A DNA stretch of 64,000 nucleotides, taken from positions 1,178,001 through 1,242,000 of the forward strand of contig JAKJHU010000075.1 of the NCBI GenBank assembly GCA_022316685.1, read 5' to 3'. Source of the DNA: Progne subis subis (taxonomy: Eukaryota > Chordata > Aves > Passeriformes > Hirundinidae). The notes under the pieces are model-generated. The model worked only from the letters and a program-made list of their open reading frames with translations. It was not told the DNA's origin and did no database searches. Both the position numbers and the translations under genes were made by a program. Below, one piece after another: positions 13,401 to 24,422 of the stretch. Each line of letters begins with the position of its first letter. Position 1 is the first letter of the stretch.

Positions 13401-16400
13401 CCTAAATGCCTCCCAAAATGAGATATTCCTCTGGGGAGTGTGTTAGTAATTCTGTTCCTATTTCCCAGGAAATATCAGAGGGAACAAATGGTCCATGAAG
13501 TGTGACTTGGAGGTCAAGAGATTCAGGCTGTGACAGATTGCATCCAGAAACAAATATTGCCCATTCGATGACCCCTTGCTGAGATTGTCTTGCATTGAGT
13601 TCCATCTGTCATGAGTGAACCTGGGCTGTTCAGGTTTCTTGGATGGTTTCTTCTGTTTCAGTGTTTTGAAGCTGTAATGTGGACAAAGCAGACAAACTCA
13701 CTTGAGGATTGCCAAGACTCATGTACAGCGCAGTTGGAAGCACAGAGTTTACTTGTGCAGGTTTTGGGGTGCCATTTCTGCTGCCTGCCCAGGAGATGTT
13801 GGAGATGTTGCTGTATCCTGCAGCATCTAAAGCTATCAAGGGTTTTGAAGGTTCATACCCATACAAAGTGCAAAGAGGAAGTTAGCAAATCAGAAGGCCA
13901 AACTCCAAAGAAGGAGACACAACTCAGAATTTGTGCCTGAGCCTGTGGGTCAGAGTGGCTGGAGAGGCAGAGATTTGTAAATGTCCTCAGATCTTTGAAG
14001 GGCAGTATAAAGTGAGGACCTTAAACTGGAGCTTTTGAGACTGTGATACATAAGTAATCCCACTGTTATTTCCAGATTTAATATCCAAATGGACACCAAC
14101 CAGATACTCAACAGTAATCAGCATTGAACATTGTACAAAGTGATCTTCATTCCTATTTCATATGTTGTTACATGAAATTTCTCTTCTAAATGAAAGCTCC
14201 TGAATATTTCATGTATTCTCTGTAACTGTAGTTGTATTTGCTCGTTTAGATTAAGCAAAGCACCAAAATTAATGTATTTGAAAGGATATCAACCACCAAC
14301 TAAGTATTTTTTTATGTCTTCTTAGGTATCTCCTGATTTACAGAATGAAGTGCTTATTAGCTTATTAGAGACTGACCCAGATGTTGTAGACTATTTGCTG
14401 AGGAGGAAAGCTTCCCAGTCATCGTGAGTAATCTGTTTTTTCATCATCCCTTTTTCTGCTGGGAATTTCTATCTCCCACTGGAAGTGTCCAAAAGGTTCT
14501 AGTTTTCCACAGCTCTTCTGCACTGTCTACAGTGGAGTAGAAATATCCTCCCTATTACATAGACTCTGCCAAAGAAATTATGACTCTTGTACAGCATTTT
14601 CTAAAGACAAAACTTGTTTCCCTGATTTAGAGGAAAGATTGTGTTCTGCTGCAGAGAACAGAATGACATGTACATAAAAATATTCAGTGCACTGTTATCT
14701 GACAGGATGTATTTTAGTCACCTGCTGGTTCATGTCTTGGGTTTGTTCTAGTCTTCAGTAAGAGGAAGCATGTATTCCACTATCCTTGAAGCACACCCTA
14801 GAGTGCCTTAACACCATCACTGCGAGCCGCTTGACCACTCTGTCATTCTTTCCCTATCCTATACATGTAGGACATTGTGAACAAGCCAACTGCCACAACA
14901 GCAGCCCTATGGAGACTTTGGATATTATTTAATTGTATGCTTTGTGAAAGATCTGAAGAGAAAAAAAATCACACTGGTCACTATAGCAGTTACGACACAT
15001 AACATACTCTGACCTTGTGTATGGTGTATATATGCCTGCACCTTTGTGCCTTAATGCTGTGAGTCTGTGCATTCAGATTAACAGGGTTCCTGGCTTTCTC
15101 ATGGGACCACACAGTCATTGTCTTTATTCTAGTGAATCCCAATGTGGCAGACCTAAAAAAATCACAAAATTTGACAGACTTGCTTTAAGTAATTTTTAAG
15201 AGGGTTTCTAGACTCTAGACTCTCTGGGACAGGCATATTGGACTTTGTCTTCCTGTGTTTGTGGAAAGTGCCTAGTGCATTCAGAATATAATTAATACTT
15301 AATTTGTACAGTCAGTTAGCTATGATTTTTTTTCTCTCCCTCTTAACATTGTATAGTTGGAGGTAATGTAATCGTGTGCTTGGCTTCAAAGGAAAAAGTA
15401 TACAAGAAATAGTGTAACTAACACCTTCAGGAAAAAGCTTTCTTTAACTATAAAGTTTGAAAACAAAAGTATGTGCAGAATGTATTGAGTTGTAAAGGAT
15501 TTTGTTAGTTTGCTAACTTAACCACATGAAATTATCACAGATCATCTGATTTGGGGTAATTTGTGTGAAATAATTTCAGCTAGTTTATCTGACTGACAAG
15601 TAACCATGCACATATTTAGATTACAGTTAGTGCAGGATAGTTAGAGGTACATGACCAGTCTTTTAGACTTGTTTCACATTTGCCAGAAGCCAAGACTATG
15701 ATTAGGACTGACACTACAAATCATATGACATAAGGTACTGTGTAGAGACTTCTTCCTTTCACCCCTTAAGTTGGGAATGATTGTACTATTTTAACTCAAG
15801 CTGATAAAAACTTCATGCTGGATTTCACCATCTATATGATAAAAGGACATCAAATTGTATCTCACATGTGACTACACGTACCAATTGTGCATAAGTTAGT
15901 CACAAATCATTGTGGATGCAACAGGTAATTGTTAGATCCTGTTTCCTTGATTGACTTTTCTTCGAACTTCCTTACTTTTAGCCAGCATGCACACCTACAG
16001 GAGCAAATGCATCTTTTCTGGAAAGCTGGTCACAGCTGACAAAAGGCTTTTGTAAGAAAATGTTCTGAAGCCAAACAGGAGCATATAGCTACAGTAGTAG
16101 TAATTTATTGTGTTGTCAGTGACGGCCAGATGAACTATCACTGAGATAGGAAAAAAATTACTGTCATTTTTTTTCTACTCTGCTGTCCTGTAAGTGATTT
16201 ACTTTTAATGTTAATGAGATATGTTTTCACTGTAGTTACGACTTCTTGGTTAAGATGTTCCAGGCAATTAGAGAGAATGTTGCTTAGTGTAATTGCTAGG
16301 AGTGTGATGCTCTTAAGACATTAATGTATTTCACAAATAATCTCAATTTTGAGGCTACAAATGTGTTGCTTATTTTTCCTATAAGAAATGTGAGACAGCA

Positions 16401-18857
16401 GACAACAAGGAGATGTTTGTCTTGATTTCATAAAAATGAGCCTCCAAAATGCATCCTTATTGCTCTTGGAAATTGCCTAGTCACATACTCAAAACGCAAA
16501 TGTGGATCGGTGGAACACAAAACTTTATATATTCTTGAGTCAATCTTCTGGTGAAGAGCTAGTTGACTGCATAGAGTATAGAATCAACTTCAAGACTTTA
16601 ATGTCACATTAATTGGCTTTGAAGGTCCTGTTCTGCAATTGCCCTCACATTTCTGCTCTTGCTGTCATTATAAATGCTTTCTTGGCTCTGATGTAACAGA
16701 GAAATCACAATCTCTTTTCCTCCCTAGAGGAGGACAAATCAGATGTTCCTCATCTTTCAGTTCCCTTAAGAGCTGAGCGTTGTGAACAGTGTGTCAGGGA
16801 ATTTCTGGAAGTTGTTCATGGTAAAGCACTAATTACAAATGGCAGCAATTGTGAACTGTGCTTTTGTGGGTGACTTCCCAATTTTTTGTATGTTGGCTTG
16901 ATGACAATGGAATTTGGGTTTTCAGCTGTAAGATGAAGCATCTTTAAACAAACAAAAAATAAACTCTATTTCTTATGGTTATTTATTGCTTATTATGGTT
17001 AGTAGTCCTTTTAGAGTAAATGAGTTTCAAAGTTACTGCATTTTTGGATTTTTTTTGGATTATGATAATGAGTTTTAATCCATCCTGATCTGTTACACAA
17101 GGATGAAGCCATACAACAGGTTATAAAGGATGTGTCAATGCAGTTTGTAAAGCTGCAGAGGCTCCTTGAAACGTTGAGTCCTCTACCTTGTTACAGTAGC
17201 AATCACATCATAATCCCACAGTAATCTGCCTTGTTGGTAGCACCTGTGTTACTCAGATATGTGTGGAAATCAGTACTGTGTGCTGCCAAGCTATCACACT
17301 CCATATGATTTGCCTCCTGAAGGCGTAATTATTTTCCCACTCAGAAGCTTTAAGTTATAACAGAAAAAGGTTTCTGCCAGAAACAGAGAGAGATTTCCTG
17401 TTTTTGATAACCTTGATGCTAGTAGAAAAGTAGGAATATCCTCAGTAGGAGCAATTATTGTGATTAACACATTTCCAGTTCATCCATGCAAATGGCCTCT
17501 GGTGGACAGCATCAATTTCATAGAAAGATGCCTGTTGTTTTGGAACCTGAAATTGCATTTTTAAATTCATATGGCATAGGTTCCTTCTGCTGCTTTCAAA
17601 TCTTTCCACTGGTACTTAGTCACTTTTAAAATCTTTTCCTTAACATAGTTCATAACCCCTGGAAAATACTTGACTTGCCTTCCCATTCCTCACATTTGAT
17701 TGAGTGTAATCATCTATTGTCCTTTGTGGGGACCTTAATCTGCCCTCCTTATATACTGCACATAGAGGAGTAGGTATCTTGCACAGTATTTGTGTTTGTC
17801 TTCTGATTTAGTTCCTCCCCAGTGAGTGGGTAGAAGATCTTACTGTCCAAGGGAAGAAGAATTTTGAGTTGTGGTAAACATTCGTTTGCTAATGAGCTCA
17901 AACAGTAAAGCAAACAGATGCAAAACTTGTGTTTTAAGGGATTTGTGAGAATTTGTTCTTTATTTGCAAAGAAGCAAACCAAAGTCTTCTAACAAGTTGT
18001 TTTATTTTGTTTTTGAAGTAAAGCTGCAAATGTATGAGTTCAATTTCCTGCTTTTAAGTATTTAATCCATTTTGCTGATTTCTTGTAGTAAGATTGACAG
18101 AGTCCACAGCAGTTCCTTTGATTTTTAAAGCTATTTTGCCTAAACAACTTTGAAAGTGATATTATACATGTATATGAAAAATAGTATGGACTTACCAGCC
18201 AAAACTGTAAATCAGTTTAAAAACTTGAATGTTTGAATATTTTGAAAGATTTGAAAGCTTCCACTCAGGTAAATTTTTAGCAGGAGCTCTCTCTTGAGAA
18301 GAGGTAGACTATAACAGATCATTCAAGGTAAGACATGAAATCAGTGTTTCACAAAGCTCGAGTTTATGTTCCCACATTCTTCCATTTCCACTTCCCTTAT
18401 TCCTTGTGTTACCTTGCCATGGCTAAGTGCTGGTTTACCTCTGTCTTTGCCTTGTGCAGCACAGTTAGGTTTTGATGCTGCAAAGATTTACATGCAATAA
18501 ACCTTATTGTTTAGATTAATTCCATCTAGAAGGCTGGAAAGAAGGGCATTTGGTCATAGGAAACTGGTCATAGGAAACCTACAGATACCAACATTTCTCC
18601 CTTTCCTAAGAGGTCCTTCTAGTTCTTCTGAAAATCCCCCAACATTGCTTAAATCTCATATCACTGCACAAGGGTTTTTAGGACTTAGGAGGACAGGAAG
18701 AAAGGAGCAAGTCGCAAAAGAAGGAAAAAAAGGGTTTGTGATGGAATTATACATACTTAAAAAATGATAGTTCTTCAGTGTGTGTCTGTTTATAGATTAA
18801 TTTACTTTGGACTCACGTTCAGATAATAAGTTTAGGTGAGAAGTTATGTGATTGAGG

Positions 18858-18902
<45 letters not shown>

Positions 18903-21435
18903 CCCTTTTTTTTTTTTTTTTTTTTTAAGTGTCTCCCTAGCATTACCTTGCTGCTCTGGGACACTTGTGACAGAGCAGCTTTGCCAAATGGCAGCTCTGT
19001 TTTTTTGAGTTTGCCTCAGTTCAACTCCAGTGATGGTTTTGTCACTGAGGGTTACTGAGAAGTAACATTATTTAATTAATTCCTAACACTTTATGGTTGC
19101 TTTCATACTGAAAAATATATAGGAATATTGAAGAACATAATAATCTTGCTGTTGATTGTATATATTTTATTTTTTGGGATATGCAATAAGTAAATCTGCC
19201 AGGGAAAAAACAATAGTTTGAAAGTGGTGTTAACTTTTGTCATTATTTCTGTATTAATATTTACTGTGCTGTGGCTAGCTGTGTGTTTTCTTTATTTTCT
19301 TTATTCAGTTTTATTTTATTTGTCTGGAAAGAGGGTTACTGTTCCATAGCAAGAAATGAGTTTTGGCTGCTCACCACATTCAAACTGTCTTTGGATTTGA
19401 CTATGAAAAGGGCTGGCCATTTTCAGACATTTACAGGAATGAACCTCTGTTTTATCAAATTTAATTAGAACAGATATTAACGAAAGGTTGCTGAAAGAAG
19501 TGTTTGACTCAAGAGAAGCAAAAGGTATGGATCTAGGAAACAAAGGTGCAGAGAAATGAAAAATGAGTAATAGAAATATGTTAGCAAGGAACAACAAGAA
19601 AGAAAAGCTATGTTTATTTACAGCATAGTTCTACATGTTCTTTGTGATATTCAGTGACTCACAGCCTGCCTCCCACCTGCACAGCAAAGAGTGACAATTC
19701 ACAAAACCTCCATCAGTGTTCCCAGCACATTTCAAAACTAGTTGTCTTTCTGACCTTTGCCTGTACTTAGGTGAGAGTTGTGTTTGCCTTTTCATGGCAA
19801 AATTAAAGGCAGTTCACGTTGTTGGTGGTGTGAAGGTGAAAAGGTAGAAGTTGTAGAAGGTATCAGCAGAAGTTATTTGATTCCCCAGTTAAAAGTACAG
19901 CAAATACATCTGTTTATCCCCTGTAGAATATTTACTTATGTCTCTAGAAGAGGACTATTCTCACTGAGTGAGAGGCAAGCTGAGTGCTTGATTTCTCTAT
20001 GTAAAACTTCAGAATACAAGAACTTATTTTAGGATACTGCTTAGCATCAAACTAATCCTCCCTATCATGCCTTCAGCTTTATTGTTGCCACAAGCTACAT
20101 TGTCAAGGTAACATAAGGAATTGATTCATGGCTTAGTTTCCTCTGATTTACTGTACAGTTGTTTGGAGTTTTTGTTGTTTTCTTTCTTGACAGCAACATC
20201 TTTTGATTTTGAGTGGCCTCTGCTGGCCACTTCATGGCAAAAGTTTTACTCATGGAAAAATCCACCTCAGTAACTGTTTCTGAAGTGTTTTCATTTCAGC
20301 AGCTGTGACCATTCTCATGTACTTGATTTTATCTGTATGATCTATTATGTAAAATCATGGAATGGTTGGGTTGGAAGGGACCTTAAAAGTAATCTAGTTC
20401 CAAACCCCCTGCCATGGGCAGGAACACCTTTAACTAGACCAGATTGTTCAGAGGCCCATCCAACCTGGCCCTGATGTCAGACTGTACCTGTAACTGTGAG
20501 CGTGAAGCTTTTTTTTTTTTATTAACAGTAGTTTGTTTATCAAAATTTCTCAGGAGCCCTGAGATGCTGCGGTCAGAAGGTTCCTACTCCACAGGAGAAA
20601 GACATTCTTCCACAGACTCCAACAAAGCTTCCAGTGGTGATGTCTCCCCTTACGACAACAACTCCCCGGTGCTGTCTGAGCGCTCGCTGGTGGCAATGCA
20701 GGAAGAAGTTGCCCGCAGCCCAGATAAGCTGTACAAGGTACCTGAGCAGTACTCACTGGTTGGACACTTGCAAACTAAGCCAAAGGAGAATTCTTCTGCA
20801 TCACAGGCTGGAAAAGGTATAGTACATCCTGCTTGTGCTCCTCCTCCTCAGTCACTGATGGAGATTTCTGAAATAATTGAGAAGTGCTGGATTTGTTTTA
20901 TCAGCTACCAGGAGTTGAGGACCCATAGTGTAAACAACCTTATAAGAACAATGAGAGACCAATATCCTTTTTTTTTGTATTGAGCCCAAAAGGATCCGAG
21001 TCCTTCTCATCAGCTCAGCCAAGTGTTAGGGATGCTCTTGGTATGGCACTTCGCAAAACTTGGAGATATTATTTAGGAAAACAGAACTATGTATGTCTAG
21101 TTTTTCAGCCTGCCTGTGACAGCATGGCAAAGTCTAGTCCTGATCCATGAGACTGTAATACCTACAACGTTATGGTCCAGGCTTTGGAAAAAGCTGAAAT
21201 TTTAAGATTTTAGGCACAAACTTTCTCCAGTTGTAAAGAATTACCTCAACACCCTCTCACTGGAAAGCTGCAGTGCGCAGCTTTGCATCTGCAACCAATT
21301 ACACACCTAGCAATTCTAGTGCAGGGATCCATCATTTCTGTAGCTACCTGGGGAGTGCATACCTGAATGATGTATTTGGTAAAAAACTGGTTTTTTAAAC
21401 TAACAGCTCAGCAGCACGTCAAGATGCTTTTCCTA

Positions 21436-21506
<71 letters not shown>

Positions 21507-24422
21507 GCCATCCATGAAATTTATACTTAGTGAGCCAAACTTTAAGAACTTTCAGTGCTTAGGGATGCACATAACTGGTGGTATTTTTAAAACCACTTAA
21601 TTTCAGATGTACTGCCTAGGCACTTAATTCCCTTTGAATTAATGGGATTTAGACTAATATCTCAATTATATGCTTTATAAATGACAATTGGAATTTGTCT
21701 TCTGTGTTCAGCATCTAAATCTCTGATCAAGTTTAAGAATTTGTTCAGATTTCTATTAGGTTATGAACAGGAAATTACATGAAGTTTTATTGTATTAACC
21801 ATCTTTTGGACTTTAATATGCATCACACAGTTGCTGGACCATGACAAATTAGGAAATTCCTCTACTGACTAGTGGAATCAGGAAAAGGCATTGAACTGCT
21901 TATAACCCAGCATTTCATTTAATCTTTGTTCTGTGGCTGCACTGTAAGATGGGCAGCATCCTTGGCTTGATAGAGCACCTCTGGGGCTGCCTGAGGGAGC
22001 AGTGCCAGAAACTACCTTTTGTGGACCAAATCCTCTCCAGAGAATTGTGCAAATTCTCTGACTTCAGTATGGCAGAGGACGTAAGGACTCAGCAAACTCA
22101 GGCACCCTGCCCATACAGAGCTCACTGAATCCATTGCAGGATCTGATCTTGAAACAAGTAGCTGTGAGTAAATGCATAGAATCATAGAATGTCAAGGGTT
22201 GCAATGGACCCTAAAGATCATCAGTCCCAACTCCCCTGCCATGGGCAGGGACACCTCCCACTAGATCAGATTGCTCAAGGCCTTATCCAGCCTGGCCTTG
22301 AACACTGCCAGGCTTGGGGCATCCAAAGCCTTCCTGGCAACCTGTTCCAGTGCCTCACCACCCTCACAGTAAAAAATTTCTTCCTAAAGTCTAACCTGAA
22401 TTTCCACACTTTCAATTTGCACCCATTACTCCTTGTCCTATCGCTACAGTTCCTGATGGAGAGTCCCTTGTTGGCTTCCCTGTCAGCCCCCTTCAGATAC
22501 TGGAAGGCTGTTTCAAGGTCTCCACACAACTTTCTCTTCTTCAGGCTGAACAGCCCTAGTTTTCTCAGCCTGTGTTTGTAGACAAGGTGCTCCAGTCCTT
22601 TTACCAGCTTCATAGCCCTCTGGATTTTTTCATGCATTTCCATGTCTTTATGTTGGGGTCAGCAGAACTGTACCCAGTACTCCAGGTGGGGTTTCACATG
22701 TGAGATGCTTGTGTTAGGTACACAGTGAAGGTGGCTCTGGATGTTAATGACTCTGATACATTACATATGGTTTTATCCTTTCTATTCAGTATGTTTCTAA
22801 ATAATGTCTTGAAGAGGATTGATTCATCATCTTTTCCCTGCTCTTACTGCTGTTTAGATGTTTCTGAAGATCATTTTGATATTTGGGGCACTTGGCATTC
22901 AACACTGAAAAGTGGCTGCAAAGATCCAGTAATCACAGGTCAGTAATTTCTCAGTTTTAAAGCCCAAATGTAGCAAAGAAAAAAACAATTCTTTGTTTTC
23001 AAGAAATCAGAGTGAAACCGGTAGGAGAATTCATATTGTCCAGAACTGGACTTTTAAAAGTTGACTCTGAAGTAGAATACAGAGCACAGTGGTTATGCTT
23101 TTCTGTATTCAGTGGAATACAGAAAACAACATTTCAAACCATCAAATAAAATTTTAAAAGTCACTTTAAAATTGCTTCAAGAAATAGATTTGAATCCTCT
23201 AGAATTCACAGAATCATAGAACCACAGAGTGATAAGGGCTGGAAGGGACCTTGAAGATCATCTCATCCTAACCCCCCTCCCCTGGGCAGGGACACTTCCA
23301 ACTAAACTGGGTTGCTCACAGCCTTATCCAGACTGACCTTGAACACCTGGATGCCCCGGGGCTGGGGCATCCCCAGCCTCTCTGAGCAACCTGTTCCAGT
23401 GTTTAACCGCCTTCACAGTAAAAATACCTTCCTCACATCTAACCTTCTTCCAGTTTGTACCCATTACTCCTTGTGCTATCACTGCAGTTCCTGATGAAGA
23501 GTCCCTCCCGTTTCCCTGTCAGCCCCCTTCAGATGCTGAAAGGTGCTCTGAGGTTTCCATGTAATCTTCCCGGCTGAACTGCCCCAACCTTCTCAGCCTG
23601 TCTCAGCCCCCATCCCTCTTCTACGGTGTGACACAAGGGAGAAGCAGTAGCTTGTTAAATGCCAGACGAATGGTTCTGCAGACTCACGTCGTGTTTCTGA
23701 CTCTTCCCCCAGGTTCTTACGGAAACATTTATGAAAGCAGCTTGCTGCGCCCCGGACAGTGCTCTCTTTCCCAGGGGAACCTCGCCATGCACTCCCCTCG
23801 ATGGCAGGGCAGCTCCTCGGAACTGGACAGTGGCAGGCAGGTCATGCGGCGGAGCCAGACGACAGCCGCCATTCCCGAGTGCCAGCTGCAGCCCGCGGTG
23901 TCTCGGGTGTGCAGTAACCCACACGGTGAGGCTGGCTGCAGGAGTCCAGACCTGTCTCACTCCAAGTCGGAGCAGCACTTGACTTTAAGCAGTGTGGAGG
24001 ACCTCAGTGAGCACGGCTCGAACGCGGGTTGTTTGCAAAGCACAGCCAAGCCCTCCTCCTACGGGAAAGGGCGGCCGCCACCCCCTTACCCAGGCCCGGC
24101 AAAAACGAGTTCTGCGTTGCCGCAGCGGTCGAGCGTTTCTTCAACACTGCACTCTTTGTGGAGACTTCAACGCCCGGAAAAAAGTTTGGGGCCGAGAGCA
24201 GCTGGAGGGGCAGCAGGCAGAGCCCCTGACCCGGCCACCTCCAGGCAGGAGCAGCCGGCCCCGCACACACAAGTGGGTCACAGCTATTCCACGGCACCTC
24301 AGAGCCAGAACAATAAAAGTGTTTCAGAGGCGGACTGGAATGAGTGGCAAAGGGAGAGGTGGCAGATTTGGGAGCTGTTATCAGCTGATAACCCTGATGC
24401 CCTCCCAGAAACCCTTGTATGA
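1402..24422 (+). CDS. ARHGAP6: Rho GTPase-activating protein 6, 3' part (8 spliced exons)
   Basis: Joined exons 1402-1457, 5034-5184, 6433-6581, 9623-9802, 14326-14423, 20554-20816, 22858-22938 and 23713-24422 give 561 codons in one frame. All introns begin GT and end AG, and phases match at every junction. The product starts inside the RhoGAP domain at the arginine finger (GIFRVGSS) and ends at [11 protein letters not shown] plus stop. I recognise it as ARHGAP6 from the RhoGAP segment, the [14 protein letters not shown] motif and the C-terminus. Family knowledge: it accelerates GTP hydrolysis by RhoA and influences actin organisation. The N-terminal exons, including the start of the RhoGAP fold, are not in the window; the first exon here needs one upstream base to complete its first codon. 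The gene shows no frameshift or premature stop. Introns are long and AT-rich. Confidence 0.95.
1458..5033 (+). other. ARHGAP6: ARHGAP6 intron
   Basis: Donor GTGAGT, acceptor TTTTTTTCAG. Several open frames of 60-200 codons occur, for example 1382-1990 reading on from the exon, but none resembles a known protein. I see no clear transposon in it. Confidence 0.8.
5034..5184 (+). CDS. ARHGAP6: ARHGAP6 exon, RhoGAP domain core
   Basis: This 151-base exon starts LREEFDRG and contains [16 protein letters not shown], the conserved RhoGAP helix whose Lys and Pro residues support GTPase binding. It ends FINTL plus one base (T) before donor GTGAGC, and that base joins TA at 6433 to make a Leu codon. 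No stop or frameshift is present. Confidence 0.95.
5185..6432 (+). other. ARHGAP6: ARHGAP6 intron with AT-rich low-complexity block
   Basis: Positions about 5325-5452 are a run of overlapping TATATCATATC/ATAGTATA words, rich in short palindromes and able to fold back on themselves. The remainder is unremarkable. The acceptor is TTTTCCCCTCTTAG. Confidence 0.75.
6433..6581 (+). CDS. ARHGAP6: ARHGAP6 exon, RhoGAP domain
   Basis: This 149-base exon encodes [20 protein letters not shown] and then [20 protein letters not shown], ending DKDGQE before donor GTAAGT. This is the helical middle of the RhoGAP fold, where the LLxxLP-type helix packs against the GTPase-binding face. Phase 1 in, phase 0 out. 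Confidence 0.95.
6582..9622 (+). other. ARHGAP6: ARHGAP6 intron
   Basis: No gene is recognised. A GT-rich stretch lies at about 9530-9590, just before the branch/acceptor region TTCTTTTTTCTAG. Open frames such as 7369-7728 have no family resemblance. Confidence 0.75.
9623..9802 (+). CDS. ARHGAP6: ARHGAP6 exon, RhoGAP catalytic Asn helix
   Basis: This 180-base exon encodes [20 protein letters not shown], including the conserved Asn of the RhoGAP fold ([10 protein letters not shown]), then the [13 protein letters not shown] linker and the terminal helix [12 protein letters not shown]. Donor GTGGGT. It is in phase 0 at both ends. Translation runs on past the donor to 9868, but the splice site is supported by the next exon. 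Confidence 0.95.
9803..14325 (+). other. ARHGAP6: ARHGAP6 intron with low-complexity tracts
   Basis: This intron contains a tandem duplication with 68-base period (10952-11069), a T-rich polypyrimidine tract (about 11060-11160), an AATAATATTTGA-type AT repeat (11283-11365) and a poly(A) run at 11645-11666. No exon or gene was recognised. Acceptor TCTTCTTAG. Confidence 0.75.
10952..11160 (+). repeat. 68-base tandem duplication followed by T-rich tract
   Basis: The word CAGYGAGACACTTGCAATCG occurs at about 10968 and again 68 bases later, flanked in both copies by TTTTAAAYTCTTRTACC and TTTTCTTTTTT. The second unit runs into about 100 bases of almost pure T with scattered C and G. It looks like a slippage-generated local duplication. 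Confidence 0.8.
14326..14423 (+). CDS. ARHGAP6: ARHGAP6 exon
   Basis: This 98-base exon encodes [20 protein letters not shown] and then [12 protein letters not shown], the end of the RhoGAP region and start of the Ser-rich tail. It ends with two bases (TC) of a Ser codon before donor GTGAGT, completed by G at 20554. Confidence 0.94.
18859..18926 (+). repeat. Long poly(T) tract
   Basis: 44 T residues, then CCC, then 21 T. Such a tract is prone to length error in sequencing. No target duplication or retroposon body was recognised beside it. Confidence 0.9.
20353..20473 (-). mobile_element. CR1 LINE 3' fragment (antisense to ARHGAP6)
   Basis: The words ATCATGGAATGG, TTGGAAGGGACCTT, CCTGCCATGGGCAGG and CCAACCTGGCCC are the reverse complement of the avian CR1 3' end. 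Only about 120 bases remain, truncated at the 5' end as usual for CR1. The fragment ends about 80 bases before the exon at 20554. Confidence 0.85.
20554..20816 (+). CDS. ARHGAP6: ARHGAP6 exon, Ser-rich tail
   Basis: This 263-base exon follows acceptor AATTTCTCAG and ends at donor GTATAG. It encodes [20 protein letters not shown], the strongly conserved [19 protein letters not shown] block and [11 protein letters not shown]. It is rich in Ser-Pro sites typical of phosphorylated tails. It ends with one base (G) of an Asp codon, completed at 22858. The donor is weaker than the others (GTATAG). Confidence 0.94.
21439..21501. repeat. (AT)31 microsatellite
   Basis: An uninterrupted AT dinucleotide array of about 31 units. 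It is self-complementary and likely length-polymorphic. Confidence 0.95.
22176..22710 (-). mobile_element. CR1 LINE 3' fragment (antisense to ARHGAP6)
   Basis: Starts with the inverted 3' terminal repeat ATAGAATCATAGAATG and continues with CR1 words such as CATGGGCAGGGACACCTCCC, CCTGTTCCAGTGCCTCACC and CCCAGTACTCCAGGTGGGG. About 535 bases of CR1 3' end, 5'-truncated. It ends 148 bases before the exon at 22858. Confidence 0.92.
22858..22938 (+). CDS. ARHGAP6: ARHGAP6 exon, [14 protein letters not shown] motif
   Basis: This 81-base exon lies between TGTTTAG and GTCAGT. It encodes [20 protein letters not shown] and then CKDPVIT, a motif that I recall as characteristic of ARHGAP6. It starts with two bases completing Asp and ends with one base of Gly, in phase with 23713. 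Confidence 0.93.
22939..23712 (+). other. ARHGAP6: ARHGAP6 last intron, half CR1
   Basis: About 415 of 774 bases are a CR1 tail (23207-23622). Acceptor GACTCTTCCCCCAG. Confidence 0.85.
23207..23622 (-). mobile_element. CR1 LINE 3' fragment (antisense to ARHGAP6)
   Basis: Begins CACAGAATCATAGAACCACA, followed by GGCTGGAAGGGACCTTGAAG and CCTGTTCCAGTG, which are reverse-complement CR1 3' sequence. It is more diverged than the copy at 22176 and ends about 90 bases before the last exon. Confidence 0.9.
23713..24422 (+). CDS. ARHGAP6: ARHGAP6 last coding exon
   Basis: This 710-base exon begins [20 protein letters not shown] and ends [11 protein letters not shown] with TGA at 24420-24422. Near 24060 it has the proline motif [10 protein letters not shown], a PPxY-type WW-domain and SH3 ligand candidate. 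The closing [20 protein letters not shown] segment is the conserved C-terminal signature. It is GC-richer than the introns. No lesion. Confidence 0.96.

Larger units (their letters stand above)
14424..20553 (+). other. ARHGAP6: ARHGAP6 intron with long T tract and CR1 fragment
   Basis: This 6.1-kb AT-rich intron holds a T tract at 18859-18926 interrupted once by CCC, and an antisense CR1 tail at 20353-20473. Between 14.4 and 18.8 kb I see no repeat or gene. Confidence 0.75.
20817..22857 (+). other. ARHGAP6: ARHGAP6 intron with AT microsatellite and CR1 fragment
   Basis: This intron contains a pure AT dinucleotide array (21439-21501) and an antisense CR1 tail (22176-22710). Acceptor TTACTGCTGTTTAG. 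Confidence 0.85.

Noticed and set aside
22189..22643. Open frames of 122-130 codons on both strands
   Set aside because: They lie in a CR1 3' fragment, mostly its non-coding tail and the end of a decayed ORF2.
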